A program made the position numbers and the translations under genes. Positions 1 through 5,182 of a stretch of DNA of 5,456 bases are shown piece after piece. Under the pieces are notes generated by a model, which saw nothing but the letters and a program-made list of their open reading frames with translations, was not told the DNA's origin and made no database searches. Numbering within the stretch: position 1 is the stretch's first letter; every line of letters begins with the position of its first letter. The stretch is from the NCBI GenBank assembly GCA_036654375.1, contig JAVVSD010000028.1, forward strand, positions 1-5,456. Reading direction: 5' to 3'. The DNA is from RZYX01 sp036654375. GTDB taxonomy: Bacteria > Bacillota > Clostridia > Oscillospirales > Acutalibacteraceae.

Positions 1-394
1 TGTTATCCGTTATTTGGTTTCCCCTTGACCCCTTCCTGTGCCACAGAGGAAATTTGCAGCAGGGGTTAGATTTAATAAAAGAACTAATTCCTGTGCCACT
101 AAGGAGATTTGTACATGAGGTTTTAAGTTTGAACAGATTCAATAAATAAGTTGTAAAATTTCAGATTTTATAATATTAAGGGTTTGAGTTTGAATTTTGA
201 GAGATTTCAGTTTAAATAATTATAAGCTTTTGCTCATTAATTTTAACAATTCCCTAAAACTATTTGGATATCAAGCTATATACTTTTATGCGGAAGGGGG
301 ACATGGGGGAAAACCGATTGACTGTGTCTACTGAGGGTTTCCCCCGTGCTGCCTTTCTTTGGTTCGTTTCTTTGGCAGGCAAAGAAATGAACAA
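1..394 (+). repeat. Structured non-coding repeat, copy 1 (left end lies outside the window)
   Basis: This is the 3' part of the same element seen complete at 498-969. By alignment to that copy, about 60 bases of its left end lie before base 1. The last 114 bases (281-394) match copy 2 (856-969) at all but two positions, while the AT-rich middle (about 120-270) has diverged more, including indels. It contains two tandem 55-bp units starting at 33 and 88. The right stem pairs 302-312 with 338-348, and a terminal hairpin ends in AAAGAAATGAACAA at 381-394. I found no credible coding frame in it. The strand given is arbitrary and only marks that all three copies point the same way. A MITE-like or structured-RNA nature is inference. 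Confidence 0.85.
33..140 (+). repeat. Two tandem 55-bp internal units in repeat copy 1
   Basis: The motif TTCCTGTGCCAC followed by AGAGGAAATTTG starts at 33, and a variant, TTCCTGTGCCAC followed by TAAGGAGATTTG, starts at 88. The period is 55 bp. Each unit continues into a G-rich then T-rich stretch (GGGGTTAGATTTAA in the first unit). The second unit is more diverged and its end is only approximate. Confidence 0.7.
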
Positions 395-497
395 ACATAT
401 AACTTAAAACAAACCCACACAAGTAACAGCTAAAATCTCTGCTTGCTTTTTTAATTTAACACTTATTTGCAATTTGATTTATTAATTAATAAGGGGG
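395..497 (+). repeat. Conserved linker between repeat copies 1 and 2
   Basis: This 103-bp spacer joins the right end of copy 1 to the left end of copy 2. Its first 44 bases (395-438) recur almost unchanged after copy 2 (970-1013) and, with the first base missing, before copy 3 (5081-5123). All three share AAGTAACAGCTAAAATCT. The linker therefore belongs to the repeated unit, not to unique flanking DNA. The rest is very AT-rich and ends in a GGGGG run before the next element. No gene is visible. Confidence 0.75.
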
Positions 498-591
498 TTG
501 TTCATTTCTTTTATTTCAAAAGAAACGAACCAAAGAAAGGAAACAAAGGGAAACCAAAATGTTATCCGTTATTTGGTTTCCCCTTGACCCC

Positions 592-700
592 TTCCTGTGC
601 CACTAAGGAAATCTGTTGAAGGGGTTAGATTTAAAAAGAGAACTAATTCCTGTGCCACGCGGGAAATTTGTTGAATGGGTTTAGATTTAAACACAGTTAA
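592..700 (+). repeat. Two tandem 55-bp internal units in repeat copy 2
   Basis: TTCCTGTGCCAC occurs at 592 and again at 647, exactly 55 bp apart as in copy 1. In both units it is followed by a variable triplet (TAA, then GCG), GGAAAT, TGTTGAA and GGG/TTAGATTTAA-like sequence. Copy 3 has only one such unit, so the number varies between copies. Confidence 0.7.
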
Positions 701-767
701 TAAATAGGTTAAAAGATTTTAGGCTTTTTATATTGTTTAAATTTGCAAATTCTTGCGTATTAATTTC

Positions 768-836
768 AACAAGATCTTTTATTCCCTAAAATTCTTGCTT
801 GCTAAATCTTAACAATATCTTTTATTCTCTAAAACT
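768..836 (+). repeat. 43-bp imperfect tandem duplication in repeat copy 2
   Basis: AACAAGATCTTTTATTCCCT starts at 768 and the variant AACAATATCTTTTATTCTCT starts at 811, a period of 43 bp. Copies 1 and 3 seem to have only one such segment. This accounts for part of the length difference between copies. It looks like replication slippage within an AT-rich core under little constraint. Confidence 0.6.
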
Positions 837-969
837 ATTTGGATAGCAAGCTATATACTTTTATGCGGAAGGGGGACATGGGGGAAAACCGATTGACTGT
901 GTCTACTGAGGGTTTCCCCCATGCTGCCTTTCTTTGGTTCGTTTCTTTGGCAGCCAAAGAAATGAACAA

Positions 970-1140
970 ACATACAACTTAAAACAACCCCACAAAAGTA
1001 ACAGCTAAAATCTTTGTTTTCTTTTTAAACGAACACTTAAACATAAATCTACATAACTTTTAGTAAAACTAAAAACCGTTGCTCTTATAAACCATACAAA
1101 CTTCAGCACCAAGGATTACTGTTTAACAAATAAGATAAAC
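970..1140. other. Linker copy then AT-rich intergenic DNA without a recognisable gene
   Basis: Bases 970-1013 are the second copy of the linker core, and the similarity fades at about 1040 (TTTAAACGAACACTT at 1024-1038). From there to the terminator at 1171 I see only AT-rich DNA with short, weak inverted repeats. I found no open frame with a ribosome binding site and no RNA gene. Together with repeat copies 1 and 2 this makes bases 1-1170 a gene-free stretch. Confidence 0.6.
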
Positions 1141-1170
1141 AATGTTATACAAATTAAAATACATCACAAA

Positions 1171-1205
1171 TAAAGCAGGCTTTCCAAAAAGGAAAGCCTG
1201 CTTTA
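1171..1205 (-). terminator. Intrinsic terminator of the tRNA-Pro gene
   Basis: TAAAGCAGGCTTTCC (1171-1185) and GGAAAGCCTGCTTTA (1191-1205) form a perfect 15-bp stem around a 5-base loop. The stem begins on the base right after the encoded CCA of the minus-strand tRNA. On the minus strand the hairpin ends in TTTA and is followed by TTTGTG, a short U tract. The plus strand has no U tract after the stem, so it serves the tRNA. Confidence 0.8.
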
Positions 1206-1282
1206 TGGTCGAGGCGACTGGACTCGAACCAGCGGCATCTTGGTCCCAAACCAAGCGCGATACCAAACTTCGCCACGCCTCG
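1206..1282 (-). tRNA. tRNA-Pro, anticodon TGG
   Basis: The minus strand folds into a complete 77-base cloverleaf. The acceptor stem CGAGGCG pairs with CGCCTCG. The D stem is GCGA/TCGC, the anticodon stem is CTTGG/CCAAG around loop TTTGGGA, and the T arm has stem GCTGG/CCAGT (one G-U pair) around TTCGAGT. The discriminator is A and the 3' CCA is encoded at 1206-1208. The anticodon TGG (complement of 1246-1248) reads CCA and, by wobble, other proline codons. A consensus promoter lies about 60 bases upstream and a hairpin terminator follows directly, so this is a single-gene transcription unit. No base looks out of place for a working tRNA. Confidence 0.97.
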
Positions 1283-1348
1283 ATATTGTTTATCCACAAT
1301 AAGCACAGAAGTTTAAACGAACACTTCCTGCACTTGTTGTGCTTGAAC

Positions 1349-1377
1349 ATTATACAACAGGATATTAGCGTTGTCAA
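1349..1377 (-). promoter_or_regulatory. Consensus promoter of tRNA-Pro
   Basis: On the minus strand TTGACA (complement of 1372-1377) and TATAAT (complement of 1349-1354) are 17 bases apart, a perfect match to the housekeeping sigma-factor consensus. Transcription should start near 1342, giving a leader of about 60 bases before the tRNA. Such strength fits a stable-RNA gene. Confidence 0.88.
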
Positions 1378-1393
1378 TACAAAATTGCAACAG

Positions 1394-1422
1394 TTGCCCT
1401 TGCTTATTTTTTGTTGTATAAT
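1394..1422 (+). promoter_or_regulatory. Promoter of the azoR-capA-MOSC gene cluster
   Basis: TTGCCC (1394-1399) and TATAAT (1417-1422) are 17 bases apart, with an ideal -10 and a -35 matching at its first three positions. The predicted start near 1430 gives an untranslated leader of about 50 bases before the azoR start codon. It diverges from the tRNA promoter. The -10 surroundings of the two promoters are inverted copies of each other. Confidence 0.75.
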
Positions 1423-1478
1423 GTTTAATGAATTTACAGATAAAATAATTTTAAAAAAATATGTTTTGGAGGGTTTTT

Positions 1479-2069
1479 ATGGCAAAGGTATTAATTGTTG
1501 TATCCAGCCCTAAAAGAGATTCTTTAAGCACTTTTTTGGCAGCAGAATTTGCAAATATGCTAAAAACAGATGATATTGAATTTTTTGATTTATCACAAAT
1601 TGAATTTCCTGTTTATGACGAGGTACTGTTTGAAAAATTTGAAAATCCAAACTCTACTGAAACAGAGGAAAGTGCGTTTTATGATGATATTTTAAGGCAG
1701 TTTATGAGTGCAGACAGAATTGTTTTTGCGATGCCTAACTGGAATTTAATATGCCCACCGTCAGTGGTTTATTATATGCTTTGTGTGTGCAGAGCAGGTG
1801 TAACTTTCCAATATACTGAAAGCGGTCACGATGGATTGCTTGAGGGCAAAAAGGCATTGATAATTGCGACCTGTGGCGGGGAATATATTGAAAATGACTC
1901 TTATTTTGGAGTTTCTTGGCTTAGGTCAGCACTTGCATTAAATGGGATAACCGATACTTGCGAAGTCGTGGCAGATTTGATAGAGGTCCGTCGTGACGAA
2001 CAGGACATTATAAAGCAGGAGGCACTTGAAAAACTTTCTGTTGTTGCAAGCGGTTTTTTAAATAATTAA
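1479..2069 (+). CDS. azoR: FMN-dependent NADH-azoreductase family protein (flavodoxin-like fold)
   Basis: The 196-residue product is close to the usual length of about 200 for the AzoR/AcpD family. These cytosolic flavoproteins use NAD(P)H to reduce azo compounds and quinones in two-electron steps. The N-terminus has a flavodoxin-type beta strand and phosphate-binding loop (KVLIVVSSPKRDSLST, residues 3-18). MPNWN at 85-89 matches the MYNF-type FMN contact of the family. RAGVTFQYTESGHDGLL at 105-121 is the strongest family signature, followed by GKKALII (123-129), TCGG at 131-134 (flavin-binding turn) and GITD at 156-159. The start at 1479 is chosen because GGAGGG (1468-1473) sits five bases upstream; an in-frame ATG at 1461 lies before that site. 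It is the first gene of the cluster, 23 bases before capA. The family is clear, but the physiological substrate is unknown and azo reduction may be incidental. Confidence 0.88.
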   Translation: MAKVLIVVSSPKRDSLSTFLAAEFANMLKTDDIEFFDLSQIEFPVYDEVLFEKFENPNSTETEESAFYDDILRQFMSADRIVFAMPNWNLICPPSVVYYMLCVCRAGVTFQYTESGHDGLLEGKKALIIATCGGEYIENDSYFGVSWLRSALALNGITDTCEVVADLIEVRRDEQDIIKQEALEKLSVVASGFLNN

Positions 2070-2092
2070 AAAGACGGATGTGTTTATAACAA

Positions 2093-3502
2093 ATGAGTAA
2101 TGACAATAGATATCCACAAAGACCAGAGGACCCAAGGAGAAGATATAATAGCAATGCGAGAAGAAAAAAGAAAAAGTCTTTTATAATAAGACGAATTCTT
2201 CTTATTGCTCTTGTTGTTGTTGTTTTGGCTACAACGATAGCATTTATTGTAATAAGCGTTAAAAATAATAAGGCAGATAATCCGCCCAAAACAACCAGCA
2301 GTGGGCGGTCAACATCAAAGCCCGACGATAAAAAAGGCAACGACAAGGTTAAGCCCGTTTCCACTGCAAGCATTTTAAGCACAGGCGATATGCTTATCCA
2401 TGAATCACTGCTTAGCGGTGCATCGCAGGGCAATGGCGTATATGATTTTACAAAAAGCTTTAACTATGTTAAAGATATTGTAAGCGACGCGGATTTGGCA
2501 GTGTGCAATCTTGAAGTTACATTTGGAGGAACGGCAAAAAAATATTCAAGCTTCCCATTGTTTAACACACCAGATACTCTTGCAGATGCTCTTAAATCAG
2601 CAGGATTTGATCTGTTGCTGACAGCAAATAATCATTCATATGATTCACAGGCTGCGGGAATTAAACGCACACCACAGGTGATTAAGGAAAAAGATTTGCT
2701 TTCAATAGGGACAAGAACTGACAAAAGCCAAAAACCATATTTGGTTAAAGATGTAAAAGGAATAAAGTTCGGATTTTTGAATTACACATACGAAACAGCA
2801 CCAGATGCACAGGGAAGAAAAGCACTTAATGGTAACTTTATGACTCCAGAGGCAGGCGAGCTTGTAAACTCTTTTAACTATGATAAGCTCGACCAGTTCT
2901 ATACAGATGCAAAGTCAAAAATTGATGCTATGCAAAAGGACGGAGCAGAGGTTATAATGCTTTATCTGCACTGGGGTACAGAGTATCAGATAACACCAAA
3001 CGAGGACCAAAAGGAAATAGCCAAAAAGATGTGCGATCTTGGCGTTGATGTTTTAATTGGGGGACATCCTCATGTTATTCAGCCTGTTGAAACAATAAAA
3101 AGTGAGGCCACAGGTAACAAGATGGTTTGTCTTTATTCATGCGGAAACGCACTCTCAAACCAGAGGATTTCAATGATGGGTCTTAAAACAGGTCACACAG
3201 AGGACGGAATTATGTTCTATACCACTTTTAAAAAATATAGCAACGGCGAAGTAAGGCTTGAAAAGGTTGATTATATTCCAACATGGGTTAACATTGCCCA
3301 GATTGGTCAAAAGAAAATTCACCAGATTATACCGCTTAAAAATATTATGAATACAACAGACAATTTAGGGCTTAATGCAGAAACAGCAAAAAATGCAAAA
3401 AGCTCGTATGAACGCACGCAAAAACTTGTTGGAAGCGGAGTGGACGCATTTAACCAGTCGGCTTCACAGGAACAAAAGCCAACTCAAAAGGATGCCGCAT
3501 AA
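2093..3502 (+). CDS. CapA/PgsA-family membrane-anchored metallophosphatase-like protein
   Basis: The 469-residue product starts with a very basic cytoplasmic stretch (residues 1-34, with RRKKKK at 23-28) and one membrane helix (about 35-56). A low-complexity Lys/Ser/Thr/Pro linker (57-90) leads to a CapA-type domain facing outward (about 91-360). Metal-site motifs of the calcineurin-like fold are present: STGDMLIH with D99 and H103, NLE at 139-141, ANNH at 178-181, HWG at 293-295 and GGHPH at 323-327. The family includes CapA/PgsA of poly-gamma-glutamate capsule synthesis, but no capB, capC or ligase gene is nearby, so polyglutamate synthesis should not be assumed; a wall or polymer phosphoesterase role is equally possible. 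The C-terminal tail (430-469) is Gln/Ser/Lys-rich. The start is the first usable ATG and keeps the membrane anchor. Its ribosome site is weak (GGATG at 2076-2080, 12 bases away), suggesting coupling to azoR. Confidence 0.9.
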   Translation: MSNDNRYPQRPEDPRRRYNSNARRKKKKSFIIRRILLIALVVVVLATTIAFIVISVKNNKADNPPKTTSSGRSTSKPDDKKGNDKVKPVSTASILSTGDMLIHESLLSGASQGNGVYDFTKSFNYVKDIVSDADLAVCNLEVTFGGTAKKYSSFPLFNTPDTLADALKSAGFDLLLTANNHSYDSQAAGIKRTPQVIKEKDLLSIGTRTDKSQKPYLVKDVKGIKFGFLNYTYETAPDAQGRKALNGNFMTPEAGELVNSFNYDKLDQFYTDAKSKIDAMQKDGAEVIMLYLHWGTEYQITPNEDQKEIAKKMCDLGVDVLIGGHPHVIQPVETIKSEATGNKMVCLYSCGNALSNQRISMMGLKTGHTEDGIMFYTTFKKYSNGEVRLEKVDYIPTWVNIAQIGQKKIHQIIPLKNIMNTTDNLGLNAETAKNAKSSYERTQKLVGSGVDAFNQSASQEQKPTQKDAA

Positions 3503-3512
3503 GTTACACAAT

Positions 3513-3519
3513 GAGGAGG
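3513..3519 (+). promoter_or_regulatory. Ribosome binding site fixing the MOSC start
   Basis: GAGGAGG lies 11 bases before the ATG at 3531. The same reading frame is open back to 3375 inside capA, but those upstream ATGs lack such a site and would overlap capA by over 100 bases. Confidence 0.75.
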
Positions 3520-3530
3520 ATTTTTTAACA

Positions 3531-3986
3531 ATGACAATTGATAAACTAACTCTTTCACTTGACGAAAAAATTGCTTATCCCGATAAAATGAAAAAAGACA
3601 AAAGCTTTGGATACCCCAATACAATGGAACTTAAAGTTGGATGTGGCATAGTTGGAGATAGATTTGCAGGAAAAGGCGACAGGCATATTTGTATGCTTGA
3701 TACTGATGTTGCAAAAAGCATTGAGGGTCTTGAGGGGCTTTGCACAAAAAAGTTTACAGGCAATTTTTTAACAACTGGGCTTAACTATAAAAGTCTAAAG
3801 CTTGGGCAAAAATTCAAGGCTGGCAGTGCAGAGATTGAGATTATCCAAAACGGCAAAAAATGTTATCCTGAATGTCCTTTGGTTATGGCAAAGACTCCTT
3901 GCAATCTTTCAAAAGGCTCTGCATTTGCAAAGGTCACAAAAAGCGGAGAAGTCAAGCTCGGCGACGAACTTATTCCTATAGCTTAA
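3531..3986 (+). CDS. Stand-alone MOSC-domain protein
   Basis: The 151-residue protein is essentially one MOSC domain, the fold shared by the C-terminal part of eukaryotic molybdenum-cofactor sulfurase, mARC and bacterial YiiM. These proteins are thought to carry or transfer sulfur or bind the molybdenum cofactor. Visible signatures are GIVGDRFAGKGDRH (39-52), FTGNFLTTGL (75-84), the LGQKFKAGSAEIEI strand pair (91-104), NGKKCYPECP (107-116) with the family's conserved cysteine at C111 and a second at C115, and GSAFAKVTKSGEVKLGDE (129-146). C124 is a third nearby cysteine. It follows capA by 28 bases and ends before a terminator, so it is probably last in the operon. No molybdenum-cofactor biosynthesis gene is in the window, so its partner enzyme is unknown. 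The start is set by GAGGAGG at 3513-3519. Confidence 0.9.
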   Translation: MTIDKLTLSLDEKIAYPDKMKKDKSFGYPNTMELKVGCGIVGDRFAGKGDRHICMLDTDVAKSIEGLEGLCTKKFTGNFLTTGLNYKSLKLGQKFKAGSAEIEIIQNGKKCYPECPLVMAKTPCNLSKGSAFAKVTKSGEVKLGDELIPIA

Positions 3987-4000
3987 AAATTACATGATAA

Positions 4001-4024
4001 AAGCCGCTGATTTTTCAGCGGCTT
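4001..4024 (+). terminator. Bidirectional terminator between convergent genes
   Basis: AAGCCGCTGA (4001-4010) and TCAGCGGCTT (4015-4024) form a perfect GC-rich 10-bp stem with a TTTT loop. On the plus strand it is followed by AAATTTTATC, 14 bases after the MOSC stop. On the minus strand the stem runs into TTTTATC, 17 bases after the S1-protein stop. It can end both transcripts. Confidence 0.88.
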
Positions 4025-4041
4025 AAATTTTATCTAAAGTG

Positions 4042-4968
4042 TTATTCAAAAGATGTTTCGATTACTTTTTGGCAACTTTCAGGAGAATATAGCCAGTGGC
4101 TAAGGTGTGTGCTGTCTGTAAAATAGTGAAGCGGAGCGGGAGGATAGTTTGCGTCAAAGCAGTCAACAATAATTAACTTAATCTTCATTCTTTCGGGGTT
4201 AAGACTCTTTATGTAAACGCTTGCGTGTTGTCCCGCAACAACTCCGTTCGAGTATTCCGCAAGCCCTGCAAGATTCGGAGTAAGCTCAACAAATATACCA
4301 TATTTTTCAACCGAGCGCACAATTCCCGGGACTGTTTCGCCAGGGCTAAAAAGCTGTGCATTTTGTTCCCATGTGCCTAAAAGTTCCTTGTGAGAAAGAG
4401 TTATTCTCCCTTGCTCATCAATCCCTTTTACAATAGCCTTAATGTATTGTCCTTGCACAAATCTCGAGCTTGGGTGCGGAATCCTTGAGATTGAAATACT
4501 GTCAATAGGCATAAGGGCGCTAAGCCCGCAACCAATGTCAAGAAACACACCAAAATTCTCCATATGAGAAACACAGGCAGGAATAACATCGCCACATTTA
4601 AGTGTACTAAGGTACTTGTCACGACATTCCTCCTGAACGGATTTGCGGCTTAAAACCGCACGCAGATTGCCGGCCTCATCTTTATCAAAGTCAATAATTT
4701 TAAAGCACACAGGCTTGTTAACTCTGGAAATAACGGCAATATCACGCACACTTCCGTCACCAATTCCCAAAGCCCCCTCTTCTTTTGGGATGATTGCTGG
4801 TATTTCTCCAAGCATCAAGTGCAGATTATGGTCTTTGTCACAAAGCGAAACGCGGGCTTCAAGTATTATGCCCTGCTGATGTGCTGATTTAAGATGTGCA
4901 AGTGATGAAAGTGCCTGTTTGTTTTGAACTGACTCGATTATGCTGCCTTCCGGTAAAAAATTTTTCAT
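4042..4968 (-). CDS. S1 RNA-binding domain protein (three S1-like domains)
   Basis: The 308-residue protein is built from S1/OB-fold modules. A degenerate first module lies at about 30-112, ending in AVLSRKSVQEE. A clear second lies at about 124-194, with GDVIPACVSHMENFGVFLDI and GRITLSHKE. A clear third lies at about 206-268, with GETVPGIVRSVEKYGIFVEL and MKIKLI. Such modules bind single-stranded RNA, as in ribosomal protein S1, but this is shorter than bacterial S1 and is better called an S1-like paralogue. The tail (275-308, with HWLYSP at 291-296) is Trp/Tyr-containing and not part of an S1 fold. I chose ATG at 4968 because GGTGAG precedes it closely; ATG at 4980 (adding MGEN) is possible. 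The frame stays open to 5046, but that longer start lies in repeat-derived DNA. The gene converges on the MOSC gene. A role in translation or RNA turnover is inferred. Confidence 0.88.
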   Translation of the reverse strand: MKNFLPEGSIIESVQNKQALSSLAHLKSAHQQGIILEARVSLCDKDHNLHLMLGEIPAIIPKEEGALGIGDGSVRDIAVISRVNKPVCFKIIDFDKDEAGNLRAVLSRKSVQEECRDKYLSTLKCGDVIPACVSHMENFGVFLDIGCGLSALMPIDSISISRIPHPSSRFVQGQYIKAIVKGIDEQGRITLSHKELLGTWEQNAQLFSPGETVPGIVRSVEKYGIFVELTPNLAGLAEYSNGVVAGQHASVYIKSLNPERMKIKLIIVDCFDANYPPAPLHYFTDSTHLSHWLYSPESCQKVIETSFE

Positions 4969-5040
4969 ATTCTCACCCATTTCAACTTTTATAAATAATT
5001 TATATGCCTGCAAAATTGAAATAATGAGTGAATGGGATAT

Positions 5041-5080
5041 GTTCATTTCTTTTGTGTTATTAAATGAACAAAGGAATGAG
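5041..5080 (+). repeat. Relic of the repeat's right-end hairpin
   Basis: GTTCATTTCTTTTGTG at 5041-5056, followed by CAAAGGAATGAGC, aligns with the terminal hairpin of the complete copies (GTTCGTTTCTTT, loop, CAAAGAAATGAAC), with several changes and a small deletion. It is followed by the linker core, just as after copies 1 and 2. No internal part of an element precedes it; instead the S1-protein gene begins 73 bases away. It looks like a leftover end after deletion or an imprecise event. Confidence 0.6.
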
Positions 5081-5182
5081 CATATTACTTAAAATAATTT
5101 CACCCAAGTAACAGCTAAAATCTTTGTTGACTTTTTAATTATAATCTGACTTTGTAAGTTGCTTATAAAAGAGAATAAGTGG
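5081..5182 (+). repeat. Linker copy upstream of repeat copy 3
   Basis: Bases 5081-5123 match the linker core found at 395-438 and 970-1013, sharing AAGTAACAGCTAAAATCT at the right end with a few changes before it. The rest, to 5182, is AT-rich and corresponds in place and length to the spacer between copies 1 and 2. No gene is seen here. Confidence 0.7.

Larger units (their letters stand above)
498..969 (+). repeat. Structured non-coding repeat, copy 2 (complete, 472 bp, terminal inverted repeats)
   Basis: This is the only complete copy. Its first 43 bases (498-540) and last 43 bases (927-969) are inverted repeats that agree at 38 positions, and all five differences lie in a 7-base loop. Each end folds on itself: GTTCATTTCTTT at 500-511 pairs with AAAGAAACGAAC at 519-530, and the mirror hairpin sits at 938-968. 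Inside each end lies a second hairpin. On the left, GGGAAACCAAA (548-558) pairs perfectly with TTTGGTTTCCC (572-582). On the right, CATGGGGGAAA (877-887) pairs with TTTCCCCCATG (913-923). The AT-rich core (about 600-860) carries two tandem duplications. There is no transposase, reverse transcriptase or other gene. It is possibly a MITE or a structured-RNA repeat; I see no clear target-site duplication. Confidence 0.85.

Noticed and set aside
498..969. Insertion sequence, group II intron or retron
   Set aside because: There is no transposase, reverse transcriptase or intron domain-like coding frame within the 472 bp on either strand, and no clear target-site duplication is visible at the ends.
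1..1040. CRISPR array
   Set aside because: The repeat period is about 560 bp, with small internal units of 55 bp that are both imperfect and adjacent. There are no short identical repeats separated by unique spacers, and no cas gene.
1058..1074. Short inverted repeat TTTTAGT-AAA-ACTAAAA
   Set aside because: The stem is seven A/T-rich pairs with a 3-base loop. It is weak and not placed at the end of any gene.
1123..1377. Open minus-strand frame of 84 codons over the tRNA
   Set aside because: It contains the tRNA-Pro gene and its promoter. The frame is incidental.
1461..1478. Upstream in-frame ATG for azoR
   Set aside because: The ribosome site GGAGGG at 1468-1473 lies between this ATG and the one at 1479, and family members begin with the first beta strand directly after MAK- or MSK-like starts.
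1142..1513. Open plus-strand frame of 123 codons crossing the tRNA region
   Set aside because: It runs through the terminator, the antisense of the tRNA and both promoters into azoR. It has no ribosome binding site and no recognisable domain.
2008..2433. Minus-strand frame of 141 codons with a hydrophobic, Leu-rich translation
   Set aside because: It is antisense to the start of capA. Its hydrophobic look comes from reading the complement of the basic and membrane-helix codons.
4969..5046. Longer N-terminus for the S1-domain protein, starting at 5046
   Set aside because: The first codons lie in the relic repeat hairpin, no ribosome site precedes that ATG, and GGTGAG sits just before the ATG at 4968.
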